A stretch of DNA of 64,000 nt. Source: Soonwooa sp032078105 (GTDB taxonomy: Bacteria > Bacteroidota > Bacteroidia > Flavobacteriales > Weeksellaceae). The first letter of the stretch is position 1, and the number at the start of each line of letters is the position of its first letter. Made by a program: the position numbers and the translations under genes. The stretch is taken from contig JBJZOS010000003.1 in the NCBI GenBank assembly GCA_046269235.1, positions 62,001-126,000 on the forward strand, given 5' to 3'. The notes beneath the pieces are model-generated. The model ran no database searches. It was not told the origin of the DNA and worked only from the letters and a program-made list of their open reading frames with translations. Shown piece by piece: positions 35,812 through 44,054 of this stretch.

Positions 35812-36651
35812 ATGAAAAATTTTGTTTTAAATAATGGATTAGAGATTCCAGAAATTGGATTCGGAACATGGCAAATTCCTGATGGAGAAAATGTTAAAAA
35901 TGCTGTAGGCTTTGCTTTAGAAAATGGTTATACACATATCGACACAGCAAAAATCTATGAAAACGAAAAAGGCGTTGGTGATGCGATCAAAGAAAGTCAA
36001 TTGGACAGAAAAGATATTTTCTTGACAACTAAAGTGTGGAATACAAGTCGAGGTTATCAATCGACTTTGGATGCTTTCGAGAAGTCGTTGGAGCATTTAC
36101 AAACCGATTATGTTGATTTATATTTGATCCATTGGCCTGCAAATGCTAAACAGTTTGACAATTGGAAAGAGCTGAACTCTGAAACTTGGCGCGCGATGGA
36201 AGATCTTTACAATCAAGGAAATATAAAGGCAATCGGTGTTTGCAATTTCCTTGTTCACCATCTCGAAAGCTTAGCAGAAACTGCAAAAATACCACCGATG
36301 GTTAACCAAATCGAATATCATCCAGGTTATCTACAAAATGATGTTGTAGACTATTGCAAAAAGAATAATATTTTGGTAGAAGCTTGGAGCCCAATTGGTT
36401 CTGGAAGAATTCTTGACAACGAATTATTAAAAAATATTGCTGAAAAGTATAATGTTTCTGTTGCGCAACTTTGTATTAAATTTTGTCTTCAAAACGGGAT
36501 TTTACCACTTCCAAAATCTGTGACGCCGAAAAACATCGTTGCTAATATTGATGTAAATACTTTTACGATCGATAATGATGATATGCAAACGATTAGAACT
36601 ATGGAAGAAGCAGGATTTTCGGGGCTTAATCCAGATTTTGTTGATTTTTAA
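35812..36651 (+). CDS. Aldo/keto reductase (AKR5-like)
   Basis: A 279-residue NADPH-dependent TIM-barrel oxidoreductase. The catalytic tetrad is visible: Asp in HIDTAKIYENEKGVG with Tyr in KIYENE, Lys in LTTKVWNTS, His in LYLIHWP. The cofactor pocket is LPLPKSVTPKNIVAN near the C-terminus. Length and motifs fit the 2,5-diketo-gluconate reductase/methylglyoxal reductase group of broad aldehyde reductases. Its stop (36649-36651) abuts the 3' end of a decayed, opposite-strand enzyme gene. Confidence 0.92.
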   Translation: MKNFVLNNGLEIPEIGFGTWQIPDGENVKNAVGFALENGYTHIDTAKIYENEKGVGDAIKESQLDRKDIFLTTKVWNTSRGYQSTLDAFEKSLEHLQTDYVDLYLIHWPANAKQFDNWKELNSETWRAMEDLYNQGNIKAIGVCNFLVHHLESLAETAKIPPMVNQIEYHPGYLQNDVVDYCKKNNILVEAWSPIGSGRILDNELLKNIAEKYNVSVAQLCIKFCLQNGILPLPKSVTPKNIVANIDVNTFTIDNDDMQTIRTMEEAGFSGLNPDFVDF

Positions 36652-37552
36652 ATGAAGATTTTTCTCTTTGATATTTTCGAAAGCCGCATCTATTTGAACA
36701 TTTTTTTGTCGGCATAAAAGCATCATAGGGAAAATCTGCTCCAAGAAGAATTACCAAATCTGCTTCATGCAGTGCATCGTAAGCAGAAGGAAGTCCTATA
36801 AGACCAGTCATCCCAATTTCGTTAGGATTTTAATCTGAATTCCCATTTTTACACGGAAAGAATAACCTACAGCAGCAATTAAATGATTTGATAACCGAAC
36901 AACTTAGTTATCTGCGTTTTCAACTCCCACTTCACAAAATAAAGTGATTTTATTAATATAAGTGATAAGCTCTGCCAAGTTATTAAGTTGAGTATCATCG
37001 GGACTAATAACAAGTTTAATATAAAAGAAATGGTTGGCGGTTAAATTTTCTTCTGCGGGAAGCTCCGAAACATCAGCTAAAAGCCCAATAACGACAGCTC
37101 CTTCTTTAGAAATAGCATGCGGAATGGCAATTTGCAACATTCTTGGAGCTTGTTACGCTATCGTACTTATTTGATTATAAATATTACAATCACCAAAAAG
37201 CTTTATAGTACTGGCTTCTTGAAAGTAGTCGGTTCCAAATTCATTTGTATTGATGGTATATGCAATTGCTAGCAAAGGGACATGAGCTCTGTTTGCGTTA
37301 TAAACACTATTAAGTAAGTGTATGTGACCTGGTCCACAACTTCCCGTACAAACGGCAATTCTGTCCAGATATGCTTAAGCACCTGCAACATAAGCTCCTA
37401 CTTCCTCGTAACGAACATGAATCCATTGAATTTTCAAGTCTGCAAACTGCATAATTAACGTGATTTAGGCTATCACCAGTGTCTGCATGAATTCTCTTGA
37501 TGCCTGCTTCCACAAGCATATCTACAATTTATTCAGATACATTTTTTCCCAT
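36652..37552 (-). pseudogene. Decayed, truncated thiamine-diphosphate enzyme (pyruvate oxidase/PoxB-like)
   Basis: Minus-strand blocks in order but in shifting frames. First MGKNVSE, stop, then MLVEAGIKRIHADTGDSLNH followed by VNYAV (N-terminal PYR domain, with ADTGDSLN where relatives have AVTGDSLN). Then comes a middle block MLQIAIPHAISKEGAVVIGL, DVSELPAEENL and NHFFY. Last is MTGLIGLPSAYDALHEADLV with ILLGADFPYDAFMPTKK, followed after a frame change by NVQIDAAFENI (the central domain). The C-terminal ThDP-binding domain, about half of a ~580-residue enzyme, is absent. The remnant stops exactly at the aldo/keto reductase end. Non-functional. Confidence 0.8.
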
Positions 37553-37957
37553 AATTTATTCTGTTTTTATTTGGTGCTAATCCATCTCAAATTAAGAAAA
37601 AAACACTATTCGCAGACATAATGTGTTCCATAGTCTACTATAAAATTCACAAAATTAGGCACCATCACAAAAAAAAATACATACCTAACAATTATGCGTT
37701 AAGTATCTATAATTGAGCGAAAAAACACTAAATAAATAGCAATACATATGCACTAACAAGTAAAAAATATTATTTTTATTAAATAATATTTACATTGAAA
37801 GATGAAATGGAACAATTTTTATTAAACCACTGTAATAATTCATAACTTTCTTACGAATTTTGTAATGTAATGGAGTTCGTCTTACTTTTTGATATTTGTC
37901 AAAGGAAGGAATTTTTAATTATGTCAACTTTGTACCACAAACAAACAACATACAAAA
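37553..37957. other. 400-base AT-rich region upstream of the efflux operon
   Basis: No reading frame of note. It should contain the promoter of the TolC-HlyD-permease operon: CAACTTTG at about 37924-37931 is one base off TAnnTTTG, with a TTTG about 26 bases upstream. Nothing else stands out. Confidence 0.35.
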
Positions 37958-39361
37958 ATGAAAAACAGAAATAAGAAATGGGCGTGGATTCTGCTTTTGC
38001 TACCATCGCTTATTTTTTCGCAAACTTCTGCGCCAACATTGCAAGAGTTAATCAACAGTGCAATTAGTAAAGACGCAACGCTTAACGAACAAGTTCTGCA
38101 AAACAAAATTACACATCTTGACGACCAAAAACTAAAAGACATTTTTCTACCGAAAGTCGAAATTTCGGGGAAAGGTGGTTACATGTACACGTCCGCTCAG
38201 TTTTCGACACCAGAAGTCAGTGTGCCAGCAATTCCGAACGTTTTTCCAGGATTGACAATACCAGAACGAAGTAACAACCTTAACATTTCAGGTATCTCTG
38301 CAATGGCAAAAGCCGAAGCGTCGATGTTGCTTTATTCTGGTGGAAAAGTAAAATATCTTAAAGAAGCCAATCGCGAAAAAAATCTATCAGAGCAAATGTT
38401 AATGGCGAAAAGCAAGGACGACGTTGTGTCGATGATTTCGCAAGCTTACGATCAATTTGCACTTTTAGAAGAATCTCGAAAAGTGTTAGACGAGAGCAAA
38501 AAACGATTGGACATCAACCGAAAAACTGCTGATAAAGCACTTGGTTATGGACTTATTACACCTTATGATCATAAAAAAATTGAATTAGCGCAGGCAACTC
38601 TAGATTCAAAAATTGTTGAATATGAAGGTAAAAAGCAACTTTTAATCACACAACTCGAAGTATTAACTGGCATTGAGCGCGAAAGAATTGCTGAGATCAA
38701 ACCCATTCTTAAACCTATTTCTTACGCTGTTGCTGACAAAAATATCGACCAACGTGCAGAAGTGCAGGCTTTAGATCATGCGATAAAAGCTACAGAATTT
38801 AAGATTGAAGCCGAAAAAAAATGGTGGATTCCCAAGGTGCAAGCGCAGACATCACTCTCCTACTTTGGACTTTATGACAATCATATTTCGACGTCCAAAG
38901 ATTTAATTCAAGGTTTAAATACCAAGCTGAATATCAACCCATCTAACTTAAATGTTTTACCAATCTTCCAAGCGGGTGTTGGTTTCAAATGGGATGTTTT
39001 TGATGGTAACGAAGGTAAAGTTGCTGTCGAAAGTGCCAAAATTAATAAAGAAATTTTAGAGAATAAAAAAAGTGATGCACAGAAAAAATTGAAGTTAAAT
39101 TTAGCGAACAATCAAACCAATTATGACATTTCCGATGCACAGATTAATCTGAAAGCTAAAGCAAAAAGTATTGCGACTATGGCTTTGCAAAATGTAGAGA
39201 AAGAATTCCGTTATGGGACAAAAAAATCATCGGATCTTATCGATGCCGAAAACGATTTGCAAACTGCAGAACTCGAGTATCAAACCGCCATCTACAACCA
39301 AAGACGTAGCGCTATCGAATTGATGAAAGCCACACAAAATCTTGACATCAACCAACTTTAA
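37958..39361 (+). CDS. TolC family outer-membrane efflux protein
   Basis: A 467-residue outer-membrane channel. A signal peptide (LLLPSLIFSQ) precedes two structural repeats rich in amphipathic helices (LQELINSAISKDATLNEQVL; VQALDHAIKATEFKIEAEKK), with the OEP-typical NLDINQL-like end and VGFKWDVFDGNEGKVAVESA before the second hairpin. It forms the exit duct of an export system whose adaptor starts 13 bases downstream. Long coiled-coil helices are evident in residues ~135-215 and ~330-440. Confidence 0.92.
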   Translation: MKNRNKKWAWILLLLPSLIFSQTSAPTLQELINSAISKDATLNEQVLQNKITHLDDQKLKDIFLPKVEISGKGGYMYTSAQFSTPEVSVPAIPNVFPGLTIPERSNNLNISGISAMAKAEASMLLYSGGKVKYLKEANREKNLSEQMLMAKSKDDVVSMISQAYDQFALLEESRKVLDESKKRLDINRKTADKALGYGLITPYDHKKIELAQATLDSKIVEYEGKKQLLITQLEVLTGIERERIAEIKPILKPISYAVADKNIDQRAEVQALDHAIKATEFKIEAEKKWWIPKVQAQTSLSYFGLYDNHISTSKDLIQGLNTKLNINPSNLNVLPIFQAGVGFKWDVFDGNEGKVAVESAKINKEILENKKSDAQKKLKLNLANNQTNYDISDAQINLKAKAKSIATMALQNVEKEFRYGTKKSSDLIDAENDLQTAELEYQTAIYNQRRSAIELMKATQNLDINQL

Positions 39362-39374
39362 TCATCACAACACA

Positions 39375-40331
39375 ATGAATAATCTATCAAAAATATTAGG
39401 TCTAGCGACAATTTTAACATTAGCAGCTTGTAACGACACCAAAGTCCAAAAGGGTTTTGAAGGAAAAACTAAAAAAGATGTCATTTCTTTTTCTCCAAAA
39501 GTAACCGGCAGAATTTTAGAAATTTATGTCGAAGAAGGTCAAACTGTAAAAGCTGGCGATACGTTAGCAAAACTAGATGTACCCGAAGTTTCTGCAAAAA
39601 TAGCACAAGCAAAAGGCGCAACCGCAGCAGCGCAGGCCCAAGCGCAAATGGCAAAAAATGGTGCAACAGCCGATCAGCTAAGACAATTAAAAGCCAAACA
39701 AAAAGGTCTTAGAGAGCAATATGATTTTGCTAATAAATCTTATAATCGCGCAAAAAATATGTTCCGTGATAGTCTTATGTCACCGCAAAGTTATGACGAA
39801 GTTTTTGCAAAATACCAAGGTGCAAAAGCGCAACTAGACGCCGTTAACGCAGAGTTACACGACGTGGAATTAGGAACGCGTTACGAAAAAATTGAAATGG
39901 CACAAGGACAAGCCAATCAAGCAATGGGCGCTTTGCAAGAAGCCAATGTTGCCTACTCGGAACGTTATGTAATTGCCACCAACGACATGGAAATCGAGAC
40001 CATTGCTTTACACAAAGGCGAGTTGGCGACGGCAGGCTATGCGTTGTTCAATGGGTATGTGCCAAATACCACTTACTTCAGATTTACAGTGCCTGAAAGT
40101 ATGATTTCTAAATATCAGAAAGGTCAAGCTGTACAGATGAAAACGACTTATGGTGATAAAGAATTTGCTGGAAAAATAGTAAGCCTCAAACAGTTGACAA
40201 AGTATGCTGATATTACAACGGCTTTCCCAGATTATAATCCTGAAGATGCCGTGTACGAAGTGAAAGTTGTCCCAAATGATACTACCACAACCAAAGGATT
40301 ATTGGTGAACTCTAGTGTTGTTTTACAATAA
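39375..40331 (+). CDS. HlyD family periplasmic adaptor, lipoprotein
   Basis: A 318-residue membrane fusion protein with a lipobox (LTLAAC, Cys19), so lipid-anchored rather than spanning the membrane. The biotinyl-lipoyl half-motifs VTGRILEIYVEEGQTVKAGD and TLAKLD flank an Ala/Gln-rich coiled coil (residues ~80-195: AKGATAAAQAQAQMAKNG). The beta-barrel domain follows (ALHKGELATAGYALFNG, FRFTVPESM). I start at 39375 (MNNLSKILG); the frame upstream from 39342 overlaps the TolC gene and lacks the signal peptide at its end. It connects the channel to the permease encoded 10 bases downstream. Confidence 0.92.
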   Translation: MNNLSKILGLATILTLAACNDTKVQKGFEGKTKKDVISFSPKVTGRILEIYVEEGQTVKAGDTLAKLDVPEVSAKIAQAKGATAAAQAQAQMAKNGATADQLRQLKAKQKGLREQYDFANKSYNRAKNMFRDSLMSPQSYDEVFAKYQGAKAQLDAVNAELHDVELGTRYEKIEMAQGQANQAMGALQEANVAYSERYVIATNDMEIETIALHKGELATAGYALFNGYVPNTTYFRFTVPESMISKYQKGQAVQMKTTYGDKEFAGKIVSLKQLTKYADITTAFPDYNPEDAVYEVKVVPNDTTTTKGLLVNSSVVLQ

Positions 40332-40341
40332 AAACAAGGCG

Positions 40342-41535
40342 ATGAAACAAATATTATTTTTAATAAAGAGAGAATTTAAACTCTTTCTATCAAATAGTAC
40401 GTTACGATCTGTTTTCTTCTTGGCACCTTTGGTTTATGCTTTATTAATGGGCTTTACCTACCAACAAGGAAAAGTAACAAACATCCCAGTCATTGTCGTT
40501 AATCAGGACAAAACGCCTCTGTCGCAACAGGTTGTGGATATGCTTGACGACAACTCTTCTATCAAAGTTCTTAATTATCTTGAGCAACCTTTAGAGTTAA
40601 AAGATGAAGTTATTAAAAAAGATGCTGCCGCTGTGGTCATCATTCCTGAACGTTTTGAAGCCATGATGTTGCAAAAAAAGTATCCTGAGATTAATGTTTT
40701 TGTAAATACCTCCAACGTCTTAACCGCTAATTTTGCGAGTAAAGCGATACAAGTTACTTTAGGAAGTTTTTCTGCTGGTGCGGAGATGAAAGCTTTACAA
40801 AAAAAAGGTCTTTCTGCCACCGAAGCGAGTTCTCAATATGAGCCTTTTAAAGCCAATTACATTACGTTATTTAATACGACGAGTAATTATTTAATCTTCA
40901 TGTGGCCAGCTTTAATGGCAGTTGTTCTACAACAAGTTATTCTGTTGGCGATGGCGGTAACTTTTTCAGAAGAATTTAAAAGAGAAAGTTTTAAAAGAGA
41001 TTTTAAAGGTAAAGAAAAATATGCTGCTTTAATAATGGCGATTAAATGTCTTCCGATTTGGGTATTTTCAATATTTAATATTTTAATGTTTTACGCATTA
41101 AGTATTTACTTCAAAGTGCCTGCACCAGGCAACGTGATGAATTTTTTGTTGGTGACAAGTTTCTTTGTTTTAGCCTCAACCAATTTGGGTGTATTGTTCA
41201 GTATTATCCTTCCTGATGCTCTAAAAGCGACACAAATCTTAATGGTTATTGCATCACCAGCATTCATCATCAGTGGTTTTACGTGGCCGACCTATGCGAT
41301 GCCGACAGCTATACGTGCATTAACAGATATTATTCCGTTAACGCCTTATCTAGAAGCGCTTAAAATTATGGTGATACAACATGGTTCTGATTATTTAACC
41401 GACAAATATTTTTGGCATCTGTTAACCCTGGCATCTGTTTATTTTGTATTAGGCTGGGTAGCATTAAAAATTAAAATTAAAATCCTCTTTAAACAAGATC
41501 AAACTAAAGAGGTTATTATAGAAAAGATAGACTAA
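40342..41535 (+). CDS. ABC-2 type transporter permease (YhhJ/YbhR-like)
   Basis: A 397-residue inner-membrane permease: one N-terminal TM (VFFLAPLVYALLMGFTY), a ~140-residue periplasmic domain (IPVIVVNQDKTPLSQQVVDM...) and five C-terminal TMs including FIISGFTWPTYAMPTAIRAL, the ABC-2 signature. Start at ATG 40342; a GTG upstream at 40315 overlaps the adaptor gene. Normally two such permeases or a dimer work with an ATPase (YbhF-like), but no ATP-binding protein is encoded in this operon. Substrate unknown; relatives export drugs or cations. Confidence 0.9.
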   Translation: MKQILFLIKREFKLFLSNSTLRSVFFLAPLVYALLMGFTYQQGKVTNIPVIVVNQDKTPLSQQVVDMLDDNSSIKVLNYLEQPLELKDEVIKKDAAAVVIIPERFEAMMLQKKYPEINVFVNTSNVLTANFASKAIQVTLGSFSAGAEMKALQKKGLSATEASSQYEPFKANYITLFNTTSNYLIFMWPALMAVVLQQVILLAMAVTFSEEFKRESFKRDFKGKEKYAALIMAIKCLPIWVFSIFNILMFYALSIYFKVPAPGNVMNFLLVTSFFVLASTNLGVLFSIILPDALKATQILMVIASPAFIISGFTWPTYAMPTAIRALTDIIPLTPYLEALKIMVIQHGSDYLTDKYFWHLLTLASVYFVLGWVALKIKIKILFKQDQTKEVIIEKID

Positions 41536-41609
41536 CTGTCTAGGCAGTTTTTCATTTTTGTGTTTGTTAATGAGGCTTTTCCGTTATTTTGGGAAGGCCT
41601 TATTTTTTT
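41534..41609 (+). terminator. Tandem terminators of the efflux operon
   Basis: A small hairpin AACTG / CAGTT (41534-41549) overlaps the stop codon and is followed by T. A second, larger stem AGGCTTTTCC / GGGAAGGCCT (41573-41600, with G-T pairs) ends in a T-run. The remaining ~250 bases to the next gene are AT-rich without a visible gene. Confidence 0.75.
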
Positions 41610-41859
41610 GAATCATTAAAAATAGACCACAAAAATTTAAACACATAAAAGTATATTGGAAAAAGCACATAAAAGAAAATTGAGAAAGCTTTTTCAGTTT
41701 TTTTTTGTCTTTTACAAAAACTATATCTTCCTACATACCACATCTCTTCAGGTTAAAATGTTTAATTAAAAATTTGAATAGGCTCTAAAAAAGTGTATTT
41801 TTAAAACCTGTTTCATTTTAGTAAATAACACATTCTCCATTTTTTTTAAACTAAAAGCC

Positions 41860-42420
41860 ATGATATTTCAAAAAGTAATCTCTCAATTTTTCCCTAACGA
41901 TACAGAGATTCAGGATTTCATACTAGATAACACAAGAAGTTTAGATGTTAAAAAAGGTGATAATATTAGCCGAAATGGAAGTTACAATCGTAATATTTAC
42001 TTTGTGGAAAATGGCTTATTACGTGCTTTTTATTTAGAAAACGGAAAAGATATTACTACCAATTTTTATCCCGAAGGAAAGCTTGTTGCCAACGTCGATA
42101 CGCTTTTCCAAGAGCAACCAACGCGCTTTAACATTGAGGCTTTAGAAAATTCGAGTATTGTGTATTGTGATTACGAAAAACTCGAAATGTTATGTAAGGA
42201 ATCTTTACCTGCAGCTAATTTTAGTCGTTATATTCTAGGGAATCTCATGGTGCAAATGTACAACAGAATGACATCTTTGCAATATATGACCGCGAAGGAA
42301 AAGTATGAAGATCTAATGCAAGACAACAAAGACATTATTCTTCGTGCGCCGCTTGGGACCATCGCAACTTACCTTGGCATTTCACCAGAAACTTTGAGCA
42401 GAATCCGAAGTAGTATTTAA
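41860..42420 (+). CDS. Crp/Fnr family transcriptional regulator
   Basis: A 186-residue regulator with an N-terminal cyclic-nucleotide-binding-like beta-barrel (residues ~15-120: KKGDNISRNGSYNRNIYFVE, NGLLRAFY, NFYPEGKLVANVDTLF) and a compact C-terminal helix-turn-helix (APLGTIATYLGISPETLSRI). The canonical cAMP-phosphate Arg/Glu pair is not evident, as usual in these flavobacterial stand-alone regulators. The protein ends soon after the recognition helix. It follows the efflux operon after tandem terminators, so it probably has its own promoter; whether it controls that operon is a guess. Confidence 0.88.
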   Translation: MIFQKVISQFFPNDTEIQDFILDNTRSLDVKKGDNISRNGSYNRNIYFVENGLLRAFYLENGKDITTNFYPEGKLVANVDTLFQEQPTRFNIEALENSSIVYCDYEKLEMLCKESLPAANFSRYILGNLMVQMYNRMTSLQYMTAKEKYEDLMQDNKDIILRAPLGTIATYLGISPETLSRIRSSI

Positions 42421-42456
42421 TTTTTTTTCTTCTTTTCGACATTGACTCATCGTTTC

Positions 42457-42648
42457 GAGGCTTGGCGTCAGTGCGGGCTTGAATTGAGCGAAAGTTCAAT
42501 TCAGACCGAAACTAAGCCAAAGCCAATTTCTATTTGCTAATTTAAAAATAAAAGCCAATAAAATTGGCTTTTGGCGATTTAATAAGTACAAAAGTTCAAC
42601 TTTGCACTTAACCCCGCATTGAGCCAAGGCTTTGTTATGTGTAGCCCT
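42457..42648. repeat. Large imperfect hairpin site at the left end of an accessory unit (attC-like?)
   Basis: The outer arms 42457-42477 (CTTGGCGTCAGTGCGGG core) and 42612-42634 (CCCGCATTGAGCCAAG core) are complementary over ~17 bases with one bulge and one G-T pair. Inside lie two perfect hairpins, TGAATTGA / TCAATTCA (42480-42503) and AAAGCCAAT / ATTGGCTTT (42551-42571). Next to the right arm is GTTATGTGTAGCCCT (42634-42648), whose inverted counterpart is at 43933-43947. A long hairpin with a GTTATG edge recalls integron attC sites such as Vibrio repeats; the identity is inference. Confidence 0.45.
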
Positions 42649-42653
42649 TTTGT

Positions 42654-43016
42654 TTATCCCATTTTATAAAAAAATTCGTCGTAAACAATTTTTTCATTTT
42701 TGACTTCGTAAACACAAATTTCTCCTAATCGGGCTCTACCTCGTTCCTTGTATGTTGCGTCAATATCCATAACGATTGCAAAATGATTCTCTGTTATAAT
42801 AGGGTCGGAAATGTAAGCGTTGTGAATTTCAACTACACTTTGTTCCCATTCACGAGTTCTTTCTTTGACAGTTTCTTTTCCTTCTATTAGTTCAAATGGA
42901 TGTTCTTTCGGTTCTTTACTCATTACGTTGTCTGCATAAAGTTCATCAATTGCTTGTATGTTCTTGCCTTCACGACATAATTCAACCAATCTGTTTGCAA
43001 TTTCTTGAGTTGTCAT
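42654..43016 (-). CDS. SnoaL-like / NTF2-fold protein (120 aa)
   Basis: A 120-residue protein of the NTF2/SnoaL superfamily of small cone-shaped barrels: LVELCREGKNIQAIDELYAD, VKERTREWEQSVVEIHNAYI, ATYKERGRARLGEICVYEVK, IVYDEFFYKM. These proteins bind or act on small hydrophobic ligands; specificity is unknown. It lies 18 bases after the second SnoaL-like gene on the same strand, forming a two-gene operon divergent from an HxlR regulator. Inside the inverted-repeat-bounded unit. Confidence 0.75.
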   Translation of the reverse strand: MTTQEIANRLVELCREGKNIQAIDELYADNVMSKEPKEHPFELIEGKETVKERTREWEQSVVEIHNAYISDPIITENHFAIVMDIDATYKERGRARLGEICVYEVKNEKIVYDEFFYKMG

Positions 43017-43034
43017 AATATGTATTTCGTTTTT

Positions 43035-43436
43035 TTAGTTAGCAATATTGTTCCAAAAATTATCTTCATCTTCAATGTTTTCTGAAAACAACCAAACCTC
43101 TTTTATTTTATCGTTTTCAATTCTCAATAAATCAATTCCTTTCATCGAAAGTATTTTACCGTCTTTTTCTGCCTTGAAATGAATGGAAGCACTTACCAAA
43201 TCTCTGTTGTCTGTAATATATTCGATGTTATCTATTGCAAAAGTTCCATTGCTCCATTTTGCAAAATTTCCTAAAAGGGCAAACAGTTCGGCTTTTCCGT
43301 TATAAATCCCCGATTGAATTCCCTTGCCCGGTTGATGCCAAATAACATCATCGGCAAATAAACTTCCGACTGTATCAAAATCACCTTTTGCTACTGCATT
43401 AAAATACGATTGAACAATCTCTACATTTTTTGACAT
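43035..43436 (-). CDS. SnoaL-like / NTF2-fold protein (133 aa)
   Basis: A 133-residue nuclear-transport-factor-2-like protein: VQSYFNAVAKGDFDTVGSLF, DDVIWHQPGKGIQSGIYNGK, then VSASIHFKAEKDGKILSMKG and LRIENDKIKEVWLF, the ketosteroid-isomerase-like pattern with a polar pocket (D-D-V-x-W-H). First gene of the operon repressed or activated, presumably, by the divergent HxlR protein: their start codons face each other across 127 bases that contain operator-like repeats. Confidence 0.8.
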   Translation of the reverse strand: MSKNVEIVQSYFNAVAKGDFDTVGSLFADDVIWHQPGKGIQSGIYNGKAELFALLGNFAKWSNGTFAIDNIEYITDNRDLVSASIHFKAEKDGKILSMKGIDLLRIENDKIKEVWLFSENIEDEDNFWNNIAN

Positions 43437-43503
43437 AATAATTTCTTTTTTGAGTTAATAAAATCTGTTGCAAATTTCTATCTTTGCTTTCTATTATACA
43501 AGT

Positions 43504-43537
43504 ACTTACAAAAAAGTAGGGTACTTACTTTAAGTAA
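43504..43537. promoter_or_regulatory. Candidate HxlR-family operator
   Basis: TACTT-N5-AAGTA (43523-43537), equal to TACT-N7-AGTA, the consensus described for HxlR/YodB-type regulators of Bacillus. A second copy of the same half-sites with an 8-base spacer (TACT-N8-AGTA, 43504-43519) lies beside it. GTACTTAC is directly repeated every 19 bases. Located between the divergent HxlR and SnoaL-like genes. Confidence 0.5.
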
Positions 43538-43563
43538 AAAATAATTGATAATCAATATTATAA

Positions 43564-43881
43564 ATGCAAATAAATATTTCTGACGAGAGATGTCCGTTAA
43601 GAAAAATGCTTGAAATAATTGGCGGAAAATGGACAATGCTGATTATTTTTCAAATCAACGACAGAACCATTCGTTACGGTGAATTGAAACGTAGTATTGT
43701 TGGTATAAGTGAAAAAATGCTGATTAGTCAATTGAAATTGTTGTGCGAAAAAGGAATTGTCAATAAAAAATCTTTTCCCGAAATTCCACCCAAAGTAGAA
43801 TATACACTGACTAATTCAGGAAAAGAATTATTGCCAATTATCAATCAAATTATTGAGTTTGGCATTAGTCATAAGTTTTGA
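43564..43881 (+). CDS. HxlR family winged-helix transcriptional regulator
   Basis: A 105-residue winged helix-turn-helix protein with the HxlR signature: CPLRKMLEIIGGKWTMLIIF at the N-terminus, then RYGELKRSIVGISEKMLISQ with LKLLCEKGIV and PPKVEYTLTNSGKELLPIIN. The conserved Cys (residue 11, in ERCPLRK) is the redox/electrophile-sensing cysteine position of HxlR/YodB proteins. It is divergent from two SnoaL-like genes and probably controls them and itself through the repeats in between. Confidence 0.9.
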   Translation: MQINISDERCPLRKMLEIIGGKWTMLIIFQINDRTIRYGELKRSIVGISEKMLISQLKLLCEKGIVNKKSFPEIPPKVEYTLTNSGKELLPIINQIIEFGISHKF

Positions 43882-43932
43882 GTATTTCGCTAATTCCTAT
43901 TACAGTTCTAAATTTTGACGAAGTTTTCTTGT

Positions 43933-43947
43933 AGGGTTACACATAAC
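43933..43947. repeat. Right inverted repeat of the accessory unit
   Basis: AGGGTTACACATAAC is the inverted copy, 14 of 15 bases, of GTTATGTGTAGCCCT at 42634-42648. The two enclose the SnoaL/SnoaL/HxlR genes (about 1.3 kb) and no transposase. Confidence 0.6.
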
Positions 43948-44020
43948 AGTAGAATTGACGCAACCTTTTCTATATGACTTATAAATCTTAGAAAAACTTT
44001 ATTTTCAGCATACAAATCAT

Positions 44021-44028
44021 TAGCTTTG
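44021..44028 (+). promoter_or_regulatory. -7 box (TAGCTTTG) of gcvT
   Basis: TAGCTTTG matches TAnnTTTG, 26 bases before the gcvT ATG. No convincing -33 box or glycine riboswitch was seen. Confidence 0.5.
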
Positions 44029-44054
44029 CGTATCACGAATTTTAGAACTTAAAA

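Noticed and set aside
43950..44054. Glycine riboswitch upstream of gcvT
   Set aside because: The ~100-base leader has no glycine-aptamer-like helices, only a -7 box.
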